The position numbers were made by a program, and so were the translations under genes. Under the pieces are notes generated by a model. That model made no database searches. It worked only from the letters and a program-made list of their open reading frames with translations, and was not told the DNA's origin. From positions 2,852,001 through 2,916,000 of the forward strand of contig OY782877.1 in NCBI GenBank assembly GCA_963678445.1: a stretch of 64,000 bases of DNA, given 5' to 3'. Below, piece after piece: positions 7,652-15,954 of this stretch. The stretch is from G963678445 sp963678445 (GTDB lineage Bacteria; Hydrogenedentota; Hydrogenedentia; Hydrogenedentales; G963678445). Each line of letters starts with the position of its first letter. Position 1 is the stretch's first letter.

Positions 7652-9208
7652 ATGTCCGATATGCGGTTTAGTCTTTTGGATTGGGGAGTTTTGTGCGGCT
7701 ACATGCTACTCATGGTAGTCGTTGGCGTGCTGGTTGCTCGTCGTCAAAAGGATGTGGAAGGATTTTTTCTGGGAGGACGCAGTATGCCCGCATGGGCAGT
7801 GTCCCTGTCGGTTCTGGCGACCTCCCTGAGCGCCGCCACATTTATTGGTGCGCCACAGATCGCCTATGCAGGCGATATGACCTATCTCAGTACGAATATC
7901 GGGACTATTTTGGCGGCATTTATCGTGGCCCTGTTCTTTGTGCCACCGTTGTACCGAGCGGGCACCGTAACGCTCTATGGTTTTTTGACGCAGCGTTTTG
8001 GTCCCGGGGCTACCCTGGCCGCCAGTTGCATGTTTTTGCTGGGTCGTCTACTGGCTTCCGGTGCGCGTTTATTTATGGCGGGCATTGGGTTTGCTCTGAT
8101 ACTGTATGGGGATTACGCACCGCCTGATTTGTTGATTGCTATTATCATCCTTGGGGCGATAGGTACAGCCTACACCGTATGTGGTGGAATCCGTGCGGTA
8201 ATTTGGACAGATGCTATTCAGATTTTTGTCGTAGGAGCCACCGCTTTACTCAGTGTGCTCTTATTATTACGTATGATTCCTCTTACTCCGAATGAGATCG
8301 TAGAAACTTTGCGCACAGCGGAAACAGGCGATAAATTACGACTGCTGGATTGGCGTTTTTCCTTTGCAGAACCTTTTACGTTCTGGGCGGCCTTTGTTGC
8401 GATGACCGTAGTCGGGATGTCTACCTACGGCGTCGACCACGATTTAGCGCAACGGGTGATGACGGCGCGTTCTCCCCTTCGGGGGGGACTGGCCCTCGTC
8501 GGCTCCATGATATTGGGACTCCCCTTGGTGGGGCTATTCTTAGTAATCGGTTTACTGTTACACATCTACTATGCACGTCCGGATTTGATGGGAGTAGATG
8601 CGCCGTGGGATGCCATTGCGGACAGCAAACGAGTGTATCCCCAATTCTTATTGAACCATATGCCTACAGGGCTACGCGGGCTTTCCATGGCAGGCCTTTT
8701 TGCGGCCGCGATGAGCAGTTTCGATTCAGCGATCAATGCGATGGCGAGCGTAGCCGTGGCCGATATCTATCTGCCCTTACGGAAACAATGGCGAGGCGGG
8801 GAAGTTTCCAACGAATTGGCGTTATCGCGGTGGATGGTGGTGGGGATGGGGATTTTATTAACCCTGTTCGCCGTGCTGGCCGTCTTCCTGCAACAAGCGG
8901 GCAATGAAACCCTCATCAGTTTTTCACTTGGCGTAATGGCCTTTGCGCTGGCGCCACTGCTCGGCGTTTTCTCAGCGGCCCTTTTCACCCGCCGCGGCAA
9001 CACCCGAAGCGTCTGGACCGCCTTGGGCATCGGCATGCTATCGGTGCTGTTACTACAACCCTACGCCGCACCCGCCTGGCTTGACATCCCTCTCGCCTGG
9101 CCCTGGTGGTGGGTGATCGTTAGTCCGCTCAGCTTCCTCATCTGTATTCTCGGCTGCCCCCAGGCGCCCTCCGAAAAAACCATTACTCAGAAAGATGCTC
9201 CTCGGTAA
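7652..9208 (+). CDS. Sodium:solute symporter family transporter
   Basis: 518 residues with about 13 hydrophobic helices. The N-terminal block RQKDVEGFFLGGRSMPAWAVSLSVLAT is the SSS-family signature (GGRSMPxWxxxxSxxATxxSAxTFIG), and SAATFIGAPQIAYAGD continues it. Mid-protein MAGLFAAAMSSFDSAINAMASV matches the SSS S-x-DS-xx-N-x-x-S sodium-site region of helix 8. These inner-membrane symporters move sugars, amino acids, sialic acid or iodide with sodium; the sequence alone does not name the substrate. The pair with the upstream oxidoreductase suggests a sugar or polyol. The last 26 bases overlap, in opposite orientation, the end of the GT2 gene. Confidence 0.92.
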   Translation: MSDMRFSLLDWGVLCGYMLLMVVVGVLVARRQKDVEGFFLGGRSMPAWAVSLSVLATSLSAATFIGAPQIAYAGDMTYLSTNIGTILAAFIVALFFVPPLYRAGTVTLYGFLTQRFGPGATLAASCMFLLGRLLASGARLFMAGIGFALILYGDYAPPDLLIAIIILGAIGTAYTVCGGIRAVIWTDAIQIFVVGATALLSVLLLLRMIPLTPNEIVETLRTAETGDKLRLLDWRFSFAEPFTFWAAFVAMTVVGMSTYGVDHDLAQRVMTARSPLRGGLALVGSMILGLPLVGLFLVIGLLLHIYYARPDLMGVDAPWDAIADSKRVYPQFLLNHMPTGLRGLSMAGLFAAAMSSFDSAINAMASVAVADIYLPLRKQWRGGEVSNELALSRWMVVGMGILLTLFAVLAVFLQQAGNETLISFSLGVMAFALAPLLGVFSAALFTRRGNTRSVWTALGIGMLSVLLLQPYAAPAWLDIPLAWPWWWVIVSPLSFLICILGCPQAPSEKTITQKDAPR

Positions 9209-10154
9209 TGTAGCGATCCGGCGCAATCCTGCCAAACCGGTGCACCAGCAATTCACCCAGAATACCGCCCATGATCGAAAGCGCTCCCCAGATCCCAAAA
9301 ATAGTGCTTAGGGTCGCCCAGAACAGCGTTACCCCCAAGGCGGCATAAGGGAACAAATCTCCGCCCTGCATCAGCTGGGCGATAAAGAAGCCCGCGCTAA
9401 GCAAGGAAAGCCCCATCGTGATAGCGGCGATCGCCGTGGCCATCAGGCCTATCACACCGAAAAGGTGCGCGGGAGACTGCCCGCGACGCGTAAGAAACCA
9501 GGCAGTACATGCATCCAAGGCACCACGCGTAAAGCGTTCTACCCCAAATTTCGAATGTCCATGTCGTCGGGGATGATGCTGCACGGGAATTTCAGTAACC
9601 CGATACCCCCATGCCGCAGCATAGACCGCGATCATGCGGTGCATTTCACCATAGAGCGGCAAATACTTGATAACATCGATACGCATGGCTTTAAAGCCCG
9701 TATTCACATCGTGCAACTTCAACCCGAAAAGTCCCCGGGTGACGCCCCAGTTAAAAATGCGAGAAGGAATGGTTTTATGCCAGGGATCGAGGCGATTCGC
9801 CTTCCAACCACAGACCAGATCATACCCCTCCTCCAACTTCTCCAAAAGACGCGGGATCTCCTTGGGGTCATCCTGCAGGTCTGCATCCATTGTAATAACA
9901 ACATCCGCATTGACATGCTCAAAAGCCGCTGCAAGGGCCTGGGTTTTGCCAAAATTGCGGCGGAAACGAATCAAATCAACCGTGTCGTACTGCGCCCGAA
10001 GCGCCAAAAGCTTTTCCCAAGAGCCGTCATTGCTACCATCGTCTACAAAAATCATCCGATGCGGATGAGGCGCCGTATGCGTAGTAATACCTTGTGCCAG
10101 TTTTTCCAGCGTGGCCTCTTCATTATATACGGGGATGACAAAAGCGATGTTCAT
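9183..10154 (-). CDS. GT2 polyprenyl-phosphate glycosyltransferase (GtrB/ArnC/DPM1-like)
   Basis: 323 residues. The catalytic GT-A domain has FVIPVYNEE at the start, VDDGSNDGS near 36-44 and the metal-binding MDADLQDDP near 88-96, all standard for family 2 transferases. HHPRRHGHSKFG near residue 205 matches the R-x-x-G-x-S-K segment of dolichol/bactoprenol-phosphate sugar transferases. Two C-terminal membrane helices follow (about 235-258 and 270-300). Such enzymes load glucose, mannose or aminoarabinose onto a polyprenyl phosphate at the inner face of the membrane. That product is the donor for ArnT/PMT-type enzymes such as the one encoded at 2504-4378, so the two could act in sequence (inference). 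Confidence 0.9.
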   Translation of the reverse strand: MNIAFVIPVYNEEATLEKLAQGITTHTAPHPHRMIFVDDGSNDGSWEKLLALRAQYDTVDLIRFRRNFGKTQALAAAFEHVNADVVITMDADLQDDPKEIPRLLEKLEEGYDLVCGWKANRLDPWHKTIPSRIFNWGVTRGLFGLKLHDVNTGFKAMRIDVIKYLPLYGEMHRMIAVYAAAWGYRVTEIPVQHHPRRHGHSKFGVERFTRGALDACTAWFLTRRGQSPAHLFGVIGLMATAIAAITMGLSLLSAGFFIAQLMQGGDLFPYAALGVTLFWATLSTIFGIWGALSIMGGILGELLVHRFGRIAPDRYITEEHLSE

Positions 10155-10730
10155 GAAGTAAATCTCAATACCGGTTATGCCCTGAATAGTCCTGGGCGAG
10201 GTCTTGGGTTCCTGCTCGCCGTCAGTATAGCGACTTGCTTCCCTGCTCTACAAATTCTCCCCTTAGTCCTGTTTAGCCCTGTAGCCATAGCCACTTGCCC
10301 ATCCAGGAACACCATCACACCCCTCTTTCTCAAAACTATAAAATCTGGCTTCTGAAAAATCGTTGGTATTTTAATGGGGAATGTGCTATAAACTTACTCT
10401 ATCATGAGTTTGTAGTGTAGCGTACCGATGGGAGCGCATGCTGGGGTAGTTTAGGTGCAACATACCGCATGCTCGCCATAGTATTAAAAGTGCTATTTGC
10501 GCTACTGATGGATAATTGTTTCCCTAATATTTGGGTCCTTTTATTCGCAACAAGCTAGTTTTCTTGAAACTGTTCCCCTTTTTTTGGGGCTGTGGGGTAT
10601 AATCTAAAGTAGGTAACGGGGTGGGGTAGGTTTTTCAAACGTTATCTACGTAGGGGTAAATGCGATCGTGTAGAATTTGTAGCTTGGAGTACAATTTTCC
10701 AAGAAAGAGTGGATCGTGGAGTAATGTGTT
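10155..10730. other. 576-base intergenic region, no gene seen
   Basis: Separates the divergent GT2 and receiver genes. The only items seen are a short run CCATAGCCACTTGCCC at 10275-10291, resembling part of the dispersed GGACC element, and a TATAAT at 10598-10603 without a well-spaced -35 box (TTGAAA at 10564 is 28 bases away). I see no coding frame with a ribosome site. Confidence 0.5.
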
Positions 10731-11099
10731 ATGGATAAGCCTCGTATCCTTATCGTAGATGATGAGCCCAGCATCCGGGTAGCACTGGATCGTTGGTTTA
10801 GTTTGCGTGGCTTTGATGTGGAGCAGGCGGAGGATGGACAGGATGCGCTCGATAAGTGCCGCAATCATCGGTATGATGTGATTACAATGGATCTGGAAAT
10901 GCCACGGATGGGGGGCCTGGATGCGATTGTGGCGATCAAGAAGTATCTGCCAGATGTCCCTATTGTGGTGTTGACGGGTTTTATGCGGGATACAGAGAAC
11001 GCCCTAAGCTGTGGGGCCGCGGTGGTGCTTACAAAGCCCTTGCGGTTGCGTGTGCTTGAAGCACAGGTGCGGGAATTGCTGATGAAATCGGCCTGCTAG
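10731..11099 (+). CDS. Stand-alone response-regulator receiver protein
   Basis: 122 residues, a single receiver domain. ILIVDDEPSIR gives the acidic pair (D10, D11), ITMDLEMPRMGG the phosphoacceptor Asp54, VVLTGF the conserved Thr and LTKPL the conserved Lys. There is no output domain, so it is either a shuttle (Spo0F/CheY-like) or acts by protein contact. No kinase gene is adjacent; the nearest are 14 kb and more away. A strong hairpin terminator follows the stop. Confidence 0.92.
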   Translation: MDKPRILIVDDEPSIRVALDRWFSLRGFDVEQAEDGQDALDKCRNHRYDVITMDLEMPRMGGLDAIVAIKKYLPDVPIVVLTGFMRDTENALSCGAAVVLTKPLRLRVLEAQVRELLMKSAC

Positions 11100-11123
11100 C
11101 GCAAATATACAGTAAACAAAAAC

Positions 11124-11153
11124 AAACTGCCGGGAAATCTTTCCCGGCAGTTT
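11124..11153. terminator. Bidirectional intrinsic terminator
   Basis: Arms 11124-11137 and 11140-11153 form a near-perfect GC-rich stem (core CTGCCGGGAAA / TTTCCCGGCAG) flanked by an A-rich run on the left and a T run on the right. It can therefore end transcription from both directions and lies between the convergent receiver and flavoprotein genes. Confidence 0.85.
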
Positions 11154-11168
11154 TTGTACAGGCAAAAC

Positions 11169-11741
11169 TTAGCCCTGCGTCTTATGGGCGAGCCAGGAAA
11201 GATTCTGCGCAAAACGCGTCACTGTATTAAGCGCTTCCTCATCTCCCTCAACTTCGCCAGGCGCCCCACCAAAACCAACATTCCAATAGGTGGAACCCGG
11301 CACGATCATGTCCGAAATCATATACCAGTAAAGCAACTGGGCATAGGTAAAGTTTTGGCCAGCACGACGGGCCACCACGACCGGTCCCCCAAGTTTACGG
11401 CTGAAGAGATTGCCATTGGCGCGCGCCACACAGCCAGCGCGATCAAGTAACGCAGTAAGATTGGCCGTGGCAGAGCCAAAATATACCGGTGATCCTACAA
11501 TGATAATGTCTGCCTCTACCATGGTAGAAAAAATTTCGTCAAAATCATCCTTCAAAACACATTGCCTGTTCTGCATCGTGTAACACTGCCGACAGGCACT
11601 GCAGGGGAGGAGCGTATGCTCGGCCAGAGAGATAACTCCTCCCTCAATCCCTTCCTTACGAAGCGTGTCCAGGCATGTATTGAGTAGAATTTCCGTATTA
11701 CCATGTTGGCGGGCGCTGCCATTAATTGCAAGGGCTTTCAT
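11169..11741 (-). CDS. NADPH-dependent FMN reductase-like iron-sulfur flavoprotein
   Basis: 190 residues from an ATG with AGGAGG six bases upstream. The flavodoxin-like fold starts MKALAINGSARQHGNTE (FMN phosphate loop, S-x-R-x-x-G-N-T/S), and VGSPVYFGSATANLTALLDR is the second FMN-contact segment. Between them CSACRQCYTMQNRQC gives the compact C-x2-C-x2-C-x7-C cluster motif of the archaeal and anaerobe iron-sulfur flavoproteins, which hold one 4Fe-4S cluster beside FMN. Such proteins act in electron transfer and oxygen or peroxide detoxification in anaerobes. It stands alone between a terminator and a repeat-filled intergenic region. Confidence 0.88.
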   Translation of the reverse strand: MKALAINGSARQHGNTEILLNTCLDTLRKEGIEGGVISLAEHTLLPCSACRQCYTMQNRQCVLKDDFDEIFSTMVEADIIIVGSPVYFGSATANLTALLDRAGCVARANGNLFSRKLGGPVVVARRAGQNFTYAQLLYWYMISDMIVPGSTYWNVGFGGAPGEVEGDEEALNTVTRFAQNLSWLAHKTQG

Positions 11742-12062
11742 TTTATCCTCCTGATAGCAATTGTTGCTCTTCAATTCGAAGCCTGCCCAAGCCATCCTCA
11801 AGGGGAGTCGCAAAACAAAATCTTGTGCGTTTTGGGAGGCTGAGGCGTATATGGTCCAACTATAGTCACAGGGCCACATAAAACAAAAGGATAAAATACC
11901 GAAATGCCCCCCTGTGCAGCAAGTAGATCATAACGATCAGCCCATATAAATTCGTATGAACGAACTGGCTGGTAGGCTTTTGCTTTCCAATTCAAAGAAG
12001 AACGTAGCGAAAAGGTGCCCCGCTAAAAGAATCGTTTTGTCCAGACACTACAAATAAAAAAA
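11742..12062. other. Intergenic region upstream of the flavoprotein, no gene seen
   Basis: About 320 bases between the flavoprotein start and the tandem structured repeats. Frames here are short and lack ribosome sites. No recognisable promoter with consensus boxes was found; regulatory signals for the flavoprotein must lie here. Confidence 0.4.
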
Positions 12063-12315
12063 GGAGATATCGGTAGGGGGCGACCGACATCTCCGGTGAG
12101 GTGCGTTACTCTGACGGGCGTCAGAGTTTCGCAGAGGTAGCAATTAAAGGGGAGATGCCGGTAGGGGGCGACCGACATCTCCGGTGAGGTGCGTTGCTCT
12201 GACGGGCGTCAGAGCTTCGCAGAGGTAGCAATTAAAGGGGGGAGATGCCGGTAGGGGGCGACCGACATCTCCGGTGAGGTGCGTTGCTCTGACGGGCGTC
12301 AGAGCTTCGCAGAGG
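12063..12315. repeat. Three tandem copies of an 88-90 base structured repeat
   Basis: Units begin at 12063, 12151 and 12241; the third is cut short near 12315. Each unit holds two hairpins. Hairpin 1 has 12-base arms starting GGAGAT and ending ATCTCC around an AGGGGGCG loop (12063-12094 in unit 1), with one mismatch per unit. Hairpin 2 has the core CTCTGAC-GGGC-GTCAGAG, extended outward by one pair, a TT/TT internal loop and TGCG/CGCA. In unit 1 the pair outside the core is A-T (12108/12127); in units 2 and 3 it is G-C (12196/12215, 12286/12305), a compensatory change. Linkers read AGGTAGCAATTAAAG. The copies are otherwise nearly identical. Function unknown. Confidence 0.9.
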
Positions 12316-12359
12316 ATTAGGCATCCTCTCTTAGGGGAAAACCTTGTACAATACCAATC

Positions 12360-13517
12360 TCAGCGTCGCATATTTTGGAAAACACCCAAAGCGACCAGCA
12401 CTACCAAAACCCCCGCTGCTATTATAAGCAACATCTGATTTCTTTTCTTCACATCATCTGCCCCCGCAGATGATGTCACAGGCGTTTTAGCTACTGTTTG
12501 AGATTCCTCATTGTCCTTAGATTCAAATTTTTTATCTTGGAGCGTCCACTCCACACTATCCCTGGCAATTATGGCTGTCCCACTAGGCACATGCTCATTG
12601 TGTTTCGCCACTGAAGAAGCCGATTCCGGCTTTGTATTCTCTCTTTGCCCGCTTGCTGCAGAAGTTTTTATCCGTTTCCGGAGCTGTTCTATCTGCTCTG
12701 CAGAGACATCCGTATGTGTAGATATGGATGCTTCCGCCTGATCTGCAGAAGTGGGCGTTGCCACTTTCCCTTGCCCTATACCACTTTCATGCGCATCTGA
12801 GATCGTTACATCCCGACGCGCTCGAGTCGTTGTCGTTACAGAATTCACTACCGAACTGGCAGGCTTTTCAGTATCCTGTCCAGTTTCCTTGGCAGTGTCG
12901 TTGCTGTCTTTTTCAGCCTCTTGCCGCGTAGTCGTTTCCCCTTCCTCCTCATTTTCGGGGGAAACACTTAACGGTATCTGGACAGCGCTACCTGTCACCG
13001 ATAATTCATTGCCTTGCGAATCCGCCAAGGTTGGATTGGTTAATTCAAGTACCGCACTTGACGCTACACTCTGGGGATGCATTTGTAGGACCAGATGAGC
13101 AATCTCACCATTGAGAACCACGGTTTGATTCAGGCCCATTGCTACCAATACCCATATCCCGGGTGCCGGTGCATTGTCCCGCAAATCTTTCCCTGCACTA
13201 AGCAATGCTGCTCCCGGCAGCGCCGTTTGGGGGGTGATAAGTTCTGGATCATAATGCAGCTGAAAATTCAGTGCAGCCACCCCTTCGGCCCCGCTAAGAA
13301 ACACCGGAACATGACAACGATTTTCTTCAACTGTCGGGACGCCTAACTGCAAGGTGCTGGCCATTGCCCCCTGCATGGCAGTCAATACAAATACAATCCA
13401 AGTCAGCCCGACGACAAAGTCGTTTTCAGCCAATCGTAGCCGCGCTTCCCCGCGGCCTGATACAAGTGTACCCCACATCCTTTTTGAACGCAATAGTAAC
13501 ATTGTAAAAAATTCCAC
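12360..13517 (-). CDS. Cohesin-domain protein with C-terminal membrane anchor
   Basis: 385 residues. A hydrophobic signal-like segment (FVVGLTWIVFVLTAMQGAMAS) ends near residue 55. Residues about 57-190 read as a cohesin-like beta sandwich (VPVFLSGAEGVAALNFQLHYDPELI; then IAHLVLQM and a closing strand). A 160-residue Ser/Thr/Glu-rich linker follows, then a single membrane helix (LLIIAAGVLVVLVALGVF) and a basic end (QNMRR). This is the layout of a surface protein that displays one cohesin domain on a stalk. Cohesins classically bind dockerins; no dockerin gene is visible here. The start is uncertain: GTG at 13517 or ATG at 13502. Mature orientation and partner are inferred. Confidence 0.75.
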   Translation of the reverse strand: MEFFTMLLLRSKRMWGTLVSGRGEARLRLAENDFVVGLTWIVFVLTAMQGAMASTLQLGVPTVEENRCHVPVFLSGAEGVAALNFQLHYDPELITPQTALPGAALLSAGKDLRDNAPAPGIWVLVAMGLNQTVVLNGEIAHLVLQMHPQSVASSAVLELTNPTLADSQGNELSVTGSAVQIPLSVSPENEEEGETTTRQEAEKDSNDTAKETGQDTEKPASSVVNSVTTTTRARRDVTISDAHESGIGQGKVATPTSADQAEASISTHTDVSAEQIEQLRKRIKTSAASGQRENTKPESASSVAKHNEHVPSGTAIIARDSVEWTLQDKKFESKDNEESQTVAKTPVTSSAGADDVKKRNQMLLIIAAGVLVVLVALGVFQNMRR

Positions 13518-13879
13518 GATTTTTAATCCATTTCTAACTTGATTGACATAAATAACTTATCCCGTCCACCCGGATACAAAAATGCATCTTTCTCCCCCAC
13601 CCTCACCATTTTTTAATCCAAAGGCTTAATGGATAAAGTGTAATCCAGATTACAAATAAAGGTTTTTCATACTTCGGATAACCCGTTTTACTACTTTTCC
13701 GTGAATCGCGTTTTCCAAACAAAACCGTTCTTACTCGAAAAACCAACGAAAAGCTCATTTCCATGGCGCTTTATGAAAGCGTCATAGCGCCCAAACAGTG
13801 TTGTCTCTATAAGAACATTCAACAAGACCCTAAACGGTTAGCACCTATCTGTGGAGTCGATATTTTCAGCTCGGACGGA
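13518..13879. other. Intergenic region of 362 bases, no gene seen
   Basis: AT-rich, between the cohesin gene start and the stop of the upstream small membrane protein. It contains short A/T-rich runs and the word TTAATCCA/TAATCCAG twice (about 13613 and 13644), with no clear promoter boxes and no coding frame with a ribosome site. Confidence 0.4.
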
Positions 13880-14365
13880 TTATTCCGAAATTTTCTCCAC
13901 AGGCGAGGAGTGCTGTGCCGCGCAGCTTTCAACGCGATTACGTCCAAAATAGCACAAGCACATCTGCACATAGAGATATCCCCATGCCAAGAGCTTGAGT
14001 GCAGCGATAAAAAGCAACACGCGTCGCGTTTCCTGATCAGGGATTTCATAAAAATGGATGGTTTCGTAAAGAGGCACTGCTAAGAATGCGACAAAGGCGA
14101 CAATAGCTGTACGTGCAGCATAATGGTACGCCATTCCTTGCGCACATTTCATCTCCATGGCGCGATGAAAAGCAAACTGCGCACAGTAGAAAGTGAATGC
14201 AATTGTAACAAGATGATATGAGTTGACCCAAGCATGTTGGCTCATTACATTTCCACACTGCCGCGCCATGAAATAGAAGTTTTCCGGAAACAGGCCAAGC
14301 GCAAAAAAAATATTCCACAAAATAAACGTTGGACCGCGCCAGCCTATTTTCTTGAGTACATCCAT
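13880..14365 (-). CDS. Small integral membrane protein, family not recognised
   Basis: 161 residues from an ATG preceded by GGAGG. About four hydrophobic segments are visible: near 8-25 (FILWNIFFALGLF), 45-62 (LVTIAFTFYCAQFAF), 80-98 (TAIVAFVAFLAVPLY) and 115-135 (LLFIAALKLLAWGYLYVQM). There is no signal peptide beyond the first helix and no catalytic motif that I recognise. Several cysteines occur (ARQCGN, FYCAQ, KCAQG, QMCLCYFG). It stands alone, 325 bases downstream of a YcxB-like gene on the same strand. Function unknown. Confidence 0.7.
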   Translation of the reverse strand: MDVLKKIGWRGPTFILWNIFFALGLFPENFYFMARQCGNVMSQHAWVNSYHLVTIAFTFYCAQFAFHRAMEMKCAQGMAYHYAARTAIVAFVAFLAVPLYETIHFYEIPDQETRRVLLFIAALKLLAWGYLYVQMCLCYFGRNRVESCAAQHSSPVEKISE

Positions 14366-14689
14366 ACAACCTCCAGGAATTGGACAACGATGCGTACCAT
14401 CCAAGCTCGACACATTTCAAAGCGGTTACTGATAGAAGCAACCGATACGGCCGCCATAGTTTCTGAGCGCAGCAAGGTTTCATTCTTTGCGCCATACGTC
14501 CATGCGTTGAGTGAAGCTATTGGAACAAAGCCCCGCCGGTTTTGTCAAACCGCTCTGGAATTTGTAGTGCGTAACCAGCCCCCTGATTCTTCATGGCGAG
14601 GCTTCCAAAAACGCTCCTGAAAAACAAATGCCACTGTCCTTATTATAATTGCCATTGGTTTTGTTCTCTGCTTCCGTCGCTGAACCACT
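14366..14689. other. Intergenic region of 324 bases, no gene seen
   Basis: Lies between the small membrane protein start and the stop of the first YcxB-like gene. Only short frames without ribosome sites were found. No hairpin or repeat noted. Confidence 0.4.
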
Positions 14690-15202
14690 TTACAAAAACG
14701 GAGTGCGTTTTACTTTACCTACCTTTTTGTGCAGGAGCATCTGCAATCCAGCAAGATCAAAACCCGAATCGCCAATAGATTTGGGAATAATGACATAATT
14801 GCTTGGAGATAGAAAAAGAACAAGACAATTTTTATCCTGCCGCCATTTTTGAATTTTATGCCACCGTAGAAAGCATTTGGATTCATAGCCCGAGATACGT
14901 ATCCCTTCCTCCTCTACAGAAATGCGTTTTCTATCCTTAAAGCAGACTGCCTCTCGACGGTATGTTCTTTTAAGAGCAATTTTAGAAATTTTGCTTAGTA
15001 AACAGACAGAAAAGAGCATGTAAGGGATAGATAAAAGAATGATGGAACCTCGGAAAGGAGGGTGAAAATAATAAAAAAACAGACCAATTACAAGCGGTAA
15101 ATACAACCAGTTTAATTTAATCTTAGAACCGCATTGTATATACATATGAAGTCTTGCAGCGCTCAAAAACTCTTTTTCTGAAATGCTATATTTCGCTTCC
15201 AT
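14690..15202 (-). CDS. YcxB-like membrane protein, copy 1
   Basis: 170 residues, starting MEAKYSISEKEFLSAARLH. The N-terminal E-Y-x-I/V-S-E-x-x-F/L-x-x-A-x-R/L pattern, two adjacent membrane helices (about 30-75) and a C-terminal PH-like beta-rich half containing EGIRISGYESKCFLRWHKIQKWRQDKN and YVIIPKSIGDSGFDLAGLQMLL fit YcxB-like proteins (PF14317 type), which have no established function. It is one of three tandem paralogues (with 15335-15880 and 15955-16458) sharing the ends W-x-K-I-x-K-W-x-Q and I-I-P-K-S-I-x-D-S-G-F-D. The start at 15202 is fixed by homology with the other two copies. Confidence 0.75.
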   Translation of the reverse strand: MEAKYSISEKEFLSAARLHMYIQCGSKIKLNWLYLPLVIGLFFYYFHPPFRGSIILLSIPYMLFSVCLLSKISKIALKRTYRREAVCFKDRKRISVEEEGIRISGYESKCFLRWHKIQKWRQDKNCLVLFLSPSNYVIIPKSIGDSGFDLAGLQMLLHKKVGKVKRTPFL

Positions 15203-15296
15203 AGACGACTTTTCCACTAAAAACCTCCATTTTCGTAACTGTTTGCATCTCAAAAAGTTATCACAATAAAACGAACTTTTGCTGCGGGTGTGCATG

Positions 15297-15327
15297 GCAA
15301 GGACCCTACCTATTGCTTGCGGTGTGG
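15297..15327 (+). repeat. Partial copy of the dispersed GGACC element
   Basis: Reads AAGGACCCTACCTATTGC followed by TTGCGGTGTGGG, matching the left end and part of the right end of the element seen complete at 4543-4598 and 22304-22360. It lies between YcxB-like copies 1 and 2, so it may mark where the array was joined. Confidence 0.6.
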
Positions 15328-15334
15328 GTAAAAC

Positions 15335-15880
15335 CTATGTGCTTTGTATTGTATTCTTCAAAGAGGTATATTCTGCTTTACCTACTTTGCTGCAAAGTGT
15401 TTCCAGGAGGAAAGGAAAATCAAAGCCCGAATCGGCAATTGATTTAGAGATTATTAAGGGGAATGTGGGGAAACGGTAAACAAGCACGCAGTGTTCATTT
15501 TGCTTCCACTTTTTTATTTGTTCCCACCGCAGTAGCAATTCACCATCTTTCTCGAAAAAACGTATCCCCTCATTCTCCAGACGAATTCGTACCGTAAGAG
15601 ATTCTTTGGCCGCAAGTTTTTGGTATCTTTTCCTGAGACTAGAAGCGGAGTTTTCGAAAAAAACACCAATACTTCCAAACAAACAGAGAAACATGGTTAA
15701 TACACAAAGTATTAGGCGCATAACCCAGGACGGAGCAAGGAACTCGGGCAAAAGGAAAATCAAAATACAGAAGCAACCGCCAATAACCGCCAACCGGCGA
15801 TGGATGTTTTCTCTTTTCCGAAAATGTAGTCGGTTTGCGTTTATGAAAAGTTCCTCAGAAATAGTGTATTCTGCTTCCAT
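15335..15880 (-). CDS. YcxB-like membrane protein, copy 2
   Basis: 181 residues starting MEAEYTISEELFINANRLHF. Two adjacent hydrophobic helices (VIGGCFCILIFLLPEFL and LILCVLTMFLCLFGSIGVFF, about 30-73), then the soluble half with ENEGIRFFEKDGELLLRWEQ, IKKWKQNEHCVLVYRF and LIISKSIADSGFDFPFLLETL. The same blocks occur in copies 1 and 3. The basic residues just before the C-terminal region probably lie on the cytoplasmic side. The ATG is preceded by AAAGG. Role unknown. Confidence 0.75.
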   Translation of the reverse strand: MEAEYTISEELFINANRLHFRKRENIHRRLAVIGGCFCILIFLLPEFLAPSWVMRLILCVLTMFLCLFGSIGVFFENSASSLRKRYQKLAAKESLTVRIRLENEGIRFFEKDGELLLRWEQIKKWKQNEHCVLVYRFPTFPLIISKSIADSGFDFPFLLETLCSKVGKAEYTSLKNTIQST

Positions 15881-15954
15881 AAAAACCTTTCCGATGGTGT
15901 TCGCCGACCGTATTTTAGGAGCGTTTGGAATATGCCATCAGGATGATGATGGTG

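Noticed and set aside
10564..10603. TTGAAA and TATAAT before the stand-alone receiver
   Set aside because: The spacing of 28 bases is too long for a sigma-70 promoter.
12063..12315. CRISPR array
   Set aside because: The repeats are 88-90 bases, directly abutting, without unique spacers; no cas genes.
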